Shown: in pieces, positions 6,872 through 10,476 of the stretch
Position numbering within the stretch: position 1 is the stretch's first letter
Layout of the letters: each line of letters begins with the position of its first letter
From: an uncultured Ignavibacteria bacterium
GTDB lineage: Bacteria > Bacteroidota > Ignavibacteria > Kapaibacteriales > UBA961
Length of the DNA stretch: 10,476 nt
Direction: 5' to 3'
Assembly: GCA_937868245.1 (NCBI GenBank)
Contig: CALMMI010000096.1
Location: 1-10,476, forward strand
Program-made: the position numbers and the translations under genes
The notes under the pieces: generated by a model
Seen by the model: the letters and a program-made list of their open reading frames with translations, nothing else
Databases searched by the model: none
What the model was told of the DNA's origin: nothing

Positions 6872-8992
6872 ATGAAAACTATTCTTATCTCACTTATATT
6901 TCTTCTGGTTTCTTTTGCACAATGCAAAGCCGAATGGACACTGTGCAGCAGTCCTCTTGGAGGTATAGTAGGTTACTTTGGTGTAAACAAAACTCATTTC
7001 TTTCTTACAAGTCAGCAGGGAAAGTTTTACATCTCAAGCGATGAAGGAAAAAGCTGGAGTGAACCGGACTCCGGTATGGAAGCTCGTGATGTTTATTCTA
7101 CTGTAACAATTGGAACAACCGTATATGCTTTAGCAGGTCAGGAAAAGCATTTATATTACTCGGAAGACAGTGGAAAAAAGTGGAAGGAAATGTTTGGTGT
7201 GGGTATATATCTTCCAAGTTGTATTGCAACAGACAGTTCTGCCCTTTACGTAGGAACCAGTCATGGGGTATTCTCATCTTCTAATAAAGGTGCAGACTGG
7301 GTATCTCATAACAAAGGTTTTATAGATGATAGGAGGGTTAGGTTCTTAACTGCAAGTGGCACGAATTTGTTTACTGTTACCGGAGACGGGATATACTCTT
7401 TAACAGACAAAGAAGGTAATTGGAGGCAGGTTTCAGCAGGATTGCCAAGCGTAAATAATTCAGATTATATTTCATTCGGAACTATTGAAAACACTTTTTT
7501 CGTAGGTTTATATAATCAAGGTATTTTCTCCACATCTGATAACGGAACTACTTGGAATGATCTTTCTGCAGGAATAAAAGACCTTAAAGTGAAATCGTTT
7601 GCAAATATAGGTACAACTCTGTTTATGTCAGTAAATTCAGGTGTATTTTACTCAACTGACAAAGGCTTAACATGGATTGCAGTGAAAAAAAACTTGAATG
7701 ATATTAATGAGCCCGCCTATCTTATTGCATCTGATCCAACTCTTTACGCAATCGACCGTGGGCTGTATTTGTATAGGACTTCAGACAGGGGAACAACCTG
7801 GTTTAATGTGAATTTATCTTTATCAAAATACCTGATAAATTTAATTTATGTGAATAAGGGAAATATCTTTGCCGCCACTGCAAACGGGATTCATCTTTCA
7901 ACAAACGAAGGCGTATCTTGGACTCCGGTAAATGCCGACCTTGCAAATACTCCAATATATTCCATGGCTGCTAAGGGAACTTCCATTTTTGCGGGAAGTG
8001 ACAATGGGGTGCATCTATCAAAGAATAACGGTACAAGTTGGGAAACAGTTAATACAGGTTTAGGGAATTTGCATGTTGAAGCATTGATTGTTGTGGATTC
8101 AACTGTTATGGCTGGTACTGCAAAGGGATTGTATGTTTCATCGGATAATGGTTCACATTGGGTTCAAAATGATACAAGTCTTACGGATAAAAGCATCTCC
8201 TCGTTTGTTAGAAAAGACGGTAAGGTGTTTGCGGGCTGCTATCAGTTGGGTGTACTTGTTCTCTCGGAGGATGGGAAGCATTGGAAGCAAATAAATAAGG
8301 GCTTGCAAGGCGCATCGATTTCTAGTCTTTGTGTAAGAAAAAACGATTTATATGCTCTTAATTACAACTACGCTTACAGTTCAACTAATAATGGTGAAGA
8401 TTGGTCACTTGATACCGCGGGCATAGAACCGGGTAACATATTGTATTGTGTAGCTTCAAAAAACGATACTATTTTCGGCGGAACAGAGTTGGGAGTGTAT
8501 TTCTCAACAAATGCAGGAACAGGATGGAAACTATTCGACACGGCATCGGCGATTTATACGCGTATTAATGCCCTTGCATTTAAGGGTACTACGCTATTTG
8601 TAGATACACATAGGTATGGGGATGTCAATAGTCCCTACCTATGGAAAAATAAAATATTTGAAACTGATTCCGACCCGGATACTGATCCTGACCCAGACCC
8701 CGATCCTGACCCGGATCCGGATCCAGATCCTGATGTCAGTAATCATGTATTCGTATTCCCAAATCCTACATCTAATGCCATTACAATCAACAGGGCGGCA
8801 CTTCCATTTAACGACACAAGCAGAGCCGTAACCTATGCCGTTTACAACACCATAGGGCAAAGGTTAATGCAGTTCGACCGAAATGAACCGTTGTTCACTC
8901 TTTCCTTAAGCAACGTGGCAAGCGGTTTGTATTTTCTAACGGCACGGCAAGGGGAAAACAGTATGGTGGAGATGGTGACTGTGGTTGAATAA
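6872..8992 (+). CDS. Secreted Asp-box propeller protein with Asp-Pro linker and T9SS sorting domain (706 aa)
   Basis: Signal peptide at residues 1-20 (core ILISLIFLLVSFA, cleavage near CKA|EW), then EWTLCSSPLGG and about 13 Asp-box units. These include SSDEGKSW, SEDSGKKW, SSNKGADW, TSDNGTTW, STDKGLTW, TSDRGTTW, STNEGVSW, SKNNGTSW, SSDNGSHW, STNNGEDW and STNAGTGW; LTDKEGNW and SEDGKHW are altered. Unlike its siblings it has an acidic Asp-Pro repeat linker at residues 599-621, between the propeller region and the CTD. The CTD starts at FPNPTSN (F629) and ends MVTVVE; it has GQRLMQFD in place of the siblings' less typical SGKVMEFY, so it comes from a different CTD lineage. The start at 6872 is chosen because it gives the signal peptide; the ribosome site is weak. 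No enzyme motif is seen and the partner is unknown. Confidence 0.85.
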   Translation: MKTILISLIFLLVSFAQCKAEWTLCSSPLGGIVGYFGVNKTHFFLTSQQGKFYISSDEGKSWSEPDSGMEARDVYSTVTIGTTVYALAGQEKHLYYSEDSGKKWKEMFGVGIYLPSCIATDSSALYVGTSHGVFSSSNKGADWVSHNKGFIDDRRVRFLTASGTNLFTVTGDGIYSLTDKEGNWRQVSAGLPSVNNSDYISFGTIENTFFVGLYNQGIFSTSDNGTTWNDLSAGIKDLKVKSFANIGTTLFMSVNSGVFYSTDKGLTWIAVKKNLNDINEPAYLIASDPTLYAIDRGLYLYRTSDRGTTWFNVNLSLSKYLINLIYVNKGNIFAATANGIHLSTNEGVSWTPVNADLANTPIYSMAAKGTSIFAGSDNGVHLSKNNGTSWETVNTGLGNLHVEALIVVDSTVMAGTAKGLYVSSDNGSHWVQNDTSLTDKSISSFVRKDGKVFAGCYQLGVLVLSEDGKHWKQINKGLQGASISSLCVRKNDLYALNYNYAYSSTNNGEDWSLDTAGIEPGNILYCVASKNDTIFGGTELGVYFSTNAGTGWKLFDTASAIYTRINALAFKGTTLFVDTHRYGDVNSPYLWKNKIFETDSDPDTDPDPDPDPDPDPDPDPDVSNHVFVFPNPTSNAITINRAALPFNDTSRAVTYAVYNTIGQRLMQFDRNEPLFTLSLSNVASGLYFLTARQGENSMVEMVTVVE
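8666..8734 (+). repeat. Asp-Pro (GAY-CCN) hexanucleotide repeat coding a linker
   Basis: This in-frame tract encodes D-S-D-P-D-T followed by eight consecutive D-P pairs and a final D. Synonymous codons vary (GAC/GAT; CCG, CCT, CCA, CCC), so the protein repeat is preserved while the DNA is not a pure microsatellite. It separates the propeller from the sorting domain and is probably an extended, strongly negative spacer. Similar acidic or Pro-rich linkers are common before anchoring domains of surface proteins. Confidence 0.85.
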
Positions 8993-9179
8993 CCCGTTTT
9001 TTTCGTTTTTGTGGATTCCCTGCACCTGATTTCCAAGCCTGCGTTTGCGGTCACCCATTGCCGTCCGGGCAGTGGTTTTAGGGATGGGATGTTTACCCCA
9101 GAGAGAGAGAGCTTCAATGTTTCCGAAAACCTTGAAGTTCTTCTTACTCAGTGTGGCAGTGTAACACACAAGTGTATTA
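8993..9179 (+). other. GC-richer intergenic stretch with one hairpin, no supported gene
   Basis: It begins with a T-rich run just after the TAA at 8990-8992, but with only a 4-bp stem (GGTT/AACC) before it, which is a poor terminator. An 8-bp hairpin with one G-U pair, CCATTGCC (9055-9062) with GGCAGTGG (9068-9075), is followed by TTTTA and may be a weak transcript end. An open frame from GTG at 9011 to TAG at 9226 has no ribosome site, matches no family I recognise, and runs into the repeat array. I see nothing else here. Confidence 0.4.
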
Positions 9180-9448
9180 AATCTCATAGGGATGACATAG
9201 AGGTAGAACAAGAATGCGAATTTTAGAGAATCCCGTAGGGATGCAATATCGGTAGAGCAAGAAAGCGAGTTATATAGGGAATCCCGTAGGGATGTCATAT
9301 CGGTAGAGCAAGAAAGCGAATTTTACAGAGAATCCCGTGGGAAGTAATATCGTTAGAACAATGAAGCAGTTGCTACATAAATCCTGTAGGGATGACATAT
9401 CGATACACTCTTCGTATCCAACCGATATGCCGTTCCTACGGAACTTTA
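9180..9448 (+). repeat. Five direct copies of a ~50-bp extragenic repeat plus one inverted copy
   Basis: Copies are marked by AATCCCGTAGGGATG or close variants, with the TAGGGATG-like core starting at 9187, 9236, 9287, 9338 and 9387 (spacings 49, 51, 51, 49). The rest of the unit, ATATCGGTAGAGCAAGAAAG and a following GCGAATTTTA, is also conserved, best in copies 2 and 3 and degraded in 1, 4 and 5. A sixth, inverted copy (9423-9439) pairs with copy 5 (9386-9402) at 14 of 17 positions, and an inner stem GATAC/GTATC (9402-9406, 9414-9418) extends the hairpin. There are no unique spacers and no cas genes, so it is not CRISPR. It resembles the short dispersed extragenic palindromic repeats of Bacteroidota-type genomes. 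Confidence 0.8.
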
Positions 9449-9490
9449 GATATAGAAATAGATACAAAAGAATATATCGCTCCTCGTATA

Positions 9491-9522
9491 TTGCTATTAT
9501 AAACATTTGAGCATTATATTTG
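9491..9522 (+). promoter_or_regulatory. Promoter candidate for the IS110 leader RNA and transposase
   Basis: TATATTTG (9515-9522) matches the TAnnTTTG -7 consensus, and TTG (9491-9493, preceded by A) lies 21 bases upstream, within the 19-21 base spacing expected for a -33 TTTG. It is the best two-part match in the window. Transcription would start near 9530, giving a leader of about 230 bases before the ATG at 9757. Confidence 0.5.
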
Positions 9523-9539
9523 TCAAGCCCAATGTCATA

Positions 9540-9740
9540 CTTTTGAAGAAGGGAACGATAAAGACCGAGTCGCTCCAAGTTCAAACAGAACCTCCGTTAA
9601 GGTGGTCACGTTCTCTAACTTCTGCAACCTTGAACAGTTCTTTAGGGCGTACTTACTCTAAGTTTCGACCCTGTATCACGAGGAAAAGATGTGCGAAGTT
9701 TCTCTTCAATTGATAGCAATTTACGTTGTCTTTTAATTAT
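9540..9740 (+). ncRNA. Candidate IS110 bridge RNA in the transposase leader
   Basis: IS110-subgroup elements are known to encode a structured bridge RNA of roughly 150-250 bases in the noncoding end before the transposase; it guides recombination between donor and target DNA. This leader is of the right size and place. Visible pairings are GTTCAA (9579-9584) with TTGAAC (9630-9635), enclosing CAGAA (9586-9590) with TTCTG (9620-9624), then an internal ACCT/AGGT pair; a second stem-loop AGGGCG (9644-9649) with CG-A-CCCT (9666-9672), which leaves a 16-base loop; and GAAG/CTTC near 9696-9708. Boundaries and the guide loops are not established. It could instead be an ordinary untranslated leader. 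Confidence 0.4.
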
Positions 9741-9743
9741 CCC

Positions 9744-9750
9744 AAGGAGA
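9744..9750 (+). promoter_or_regulatory. Ribosome binding site of the IS110 transposase
   Basis: AAGGAGA is placed 6 bases before the ATG at 9757. This is a strong site that fixes the start and marks the end of the structured leader. Confidence 0.7.
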
Positions 9751-9756
9751 CATATC

Positions 9757-10476
9757 ATGCAAATTTACGTCGGTACAGATATTTCTAAAGCACATTTCGA
9801 CTCCTTCATTGAAGGGAAAAAATATCGATTTACGAACGATAAGAACGGACATAAATCCTTCATTGAACAACTTCCTGAAGGTGCATGGGTGGTTATGGAG
9901 ACAACCGGCACTTATGGAATGCACTTAGCAGAAGAACTTGTTGAAAGCGGTTTCTGCGTTTCGATGGTCAATGCACTACAGGTTAAGCGTTTTGCCCAAA
10001 GCAGAGCTAAACGTGCAAAAACGGATGCAGCCGATGCAAAACTTCTTACAGAATACGCTCAATCACTTGAGCAGTGTAATGACAACCGGGATCGTCTTCG
10101 TCTGTGGATTCCTGATAATCCAAGTCATTCTTTTCTTAAACAGTTAAGAACCACACGTGAGCTTCTTGTCAAGATGAGAACAATGGTCTCAAATCAAATC
10201 GAAGCAATGAACGGATATACTAAAATTGCTCCTATGGTCTCTAGTACTCTCCAAAGATTGCTCAGAGTTCTTGATATGCAGATTGACGCTCTTGATGAAG
10301 GCATGAACACTATTGTTGACCAGCATTACAAAAACGAAGCTGACAATCTTACCTCGATTCCCGGTATCGCTCAAAAAACATGTGTTACTCTTATTGCATG
10401 TATCGGCAACATCGAACGCTTTGAAAGTGCTAAAGCACTGGTAGCATTCAGCGGTCTATCTCCCGGGGTTATAGAG
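9757..10476 (+). CDS. IS110-family transposase, N-terminal 240 residues (cut by window edge)
   Basis: This is the recombinase of the IS110 family, which moves an excised circular form using a RuvC-like DEDD domain together with a serine-containing C-terminal domain. The DEDD set is visible as D8 in YVGTDISK, E48 in VVMETTGTYG, and D90 and D93 in RAKTDAADAKLL. A helical stretch follows (about 125-190), then the start of the Transposase_20 domain with LTSIPGIAQKT (198-208) and the conserved RFESAKALVAFSGLSP (221-236). The frame is open to the last base. The catalytic serine of the C-terminal domain normally lies just beyond this point, so completeness and activity cannot be judged. All residues that can be checked are intact. 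It is unrelated in function to the upstream surface-protein array. Confidence 0.95.
   Translation, partial: MQIYVGTDISKAHFDSFIEGKKYRFTNDKNGHKSFIEQLPEGAWVVMETTGTYGMHLAEELVESGFCVSMVNALQVKRFAQSRAKRAKTDAADAKLLTEYAQSLEQCNDNRDRLRLWIPDNPSHSFLKQLRTTRELLVKMRTMVSNQIEAMNGYTKIAPMVSSTLQRLLRVLDMQIDALDEGMNTIVDQHYKNEADNLTSIPGIAQKTCVTLIACIGNIERFESAKALVAFSGLSPGVIE

Larger units (their letters stand above)
9449..10476 (+). mobile_element. IS110-family insertion sequence, left part only
   Basis: The element is recognised by its transposase at 9757 and by the long noncoding leader before it, which is the arrangement of the IS110 subgroup. In the IS1111 subgroup the longer noncoding end follows the gene. IS110 elements lack terminal inverted repeats and make no clear target duplication, so the left end cannot be placed from one copy. 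I set it just after the extragenic repeats as an outer limit; the true end is probably between 9449 and about 9530. The right end is outside the window. Confidence 0.6.

Noticed and set aside
6778..7044. Open frame of 88 residues overlapping the start of the 6872 gene
   Set aside because: It begins in the terminator hairpin and lies in another frame of a gene with signal peptide and Asp-boxes.
213..8992. Sialidase activity suggested by Asp-boxes
   Set aside because: Asp-boxes also occur in many non-enzymatic propellers. No FRIP motif, Arg triad or catalytic Tyr/Glu arrangement is recognisable.
8936..9298. Antisense open frame of 120 residues across the gene end and repeats
   Set aside because: Its peptide repeats SLRDSL simply mirror the DNA repeat, and it overlaps the 3' end of a well-supported gene.
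9180..9448. Regularly spaced repeats that could suggest a CRISPR array
   Set aside because: The whole ~50-base unit is conserved, with no unique spacers, strong decay between copies, one inverted copy, and no cas genes nearby.
9507..9713. A 68-residue open frame before the transposase
   Set aside because: It has no ribosome site, overlaps the promoter-like element and the structured leader, and matches no family I know. It is better explained as noncoding IS sequence.

Overview
The window looks like a chromosome segment from the Bacteroidota/FCB group, possibly an Ignavibacteria- or Kapabacteria-like lineage (inferred from protein style, not from a marker gene). The evidence is: type IX secretion system (T9SS) C-terminal sorting domains on every large protein, AT-rich DNA, TAnnTTTG-type -7 promoter motifs, and an abundance of Asp-box (S-x-D-x-G-x-x-W) propeller repeats.

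Positions 1-8992 hold a head-to-tail array of at least five paralogous genes, all on the + strand: the last 24 codons of one, a second broken by one in-frame TAG (213-2255), and three intact ones (2394-4466, 4613-6733, 6872-8992). Each full-length member has a signal peptide, then about 11-13 blade-like units of about 40 residues, then a C-terminal sorting domain that begins with YPNP or FPNP. The predicted products are secreted through the inner membrane by Sec and across the outer membrane by T9SS, then anchored or released at the surface. Their ligand or role cannot be read from the sequence. The genes are separated by gaps of 138, 138, 146 and 138 bases. Three of the four gaps carry an obvious intrinsic terminator, so these look like separate transcription units rather than one operon.

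Positions 8993-9756 contain no convincing gene. The stretch holds a GC-richer segment with a hairpin, then five direct copies of a roughly 50-base repeat, the last of which is followed by an inverted copy that makes a long hairpin (9180-9448). After that comes an AT-rich promoter-like segment and a structured leader.

Positions 9757-10476 are the first 240 codons of an IS110-family transposase with its D-E-D-D residues visible; the window edge cuts it off before the serine domain. By analogy with the IS110 family, the roughly 230-base leader between the promoter and the start codon is a candidate bridge RNA. The element sits directly beside the extragenic repeats, which fits the known preference of some IS110 elements for such repeats.

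No clearly new system is evident. The items most worth checking are the single amber codon replacing a structural Trp, the candidate bridge RNA beside the repeat array, and signs of sequence exchange among the array's 3' ends.
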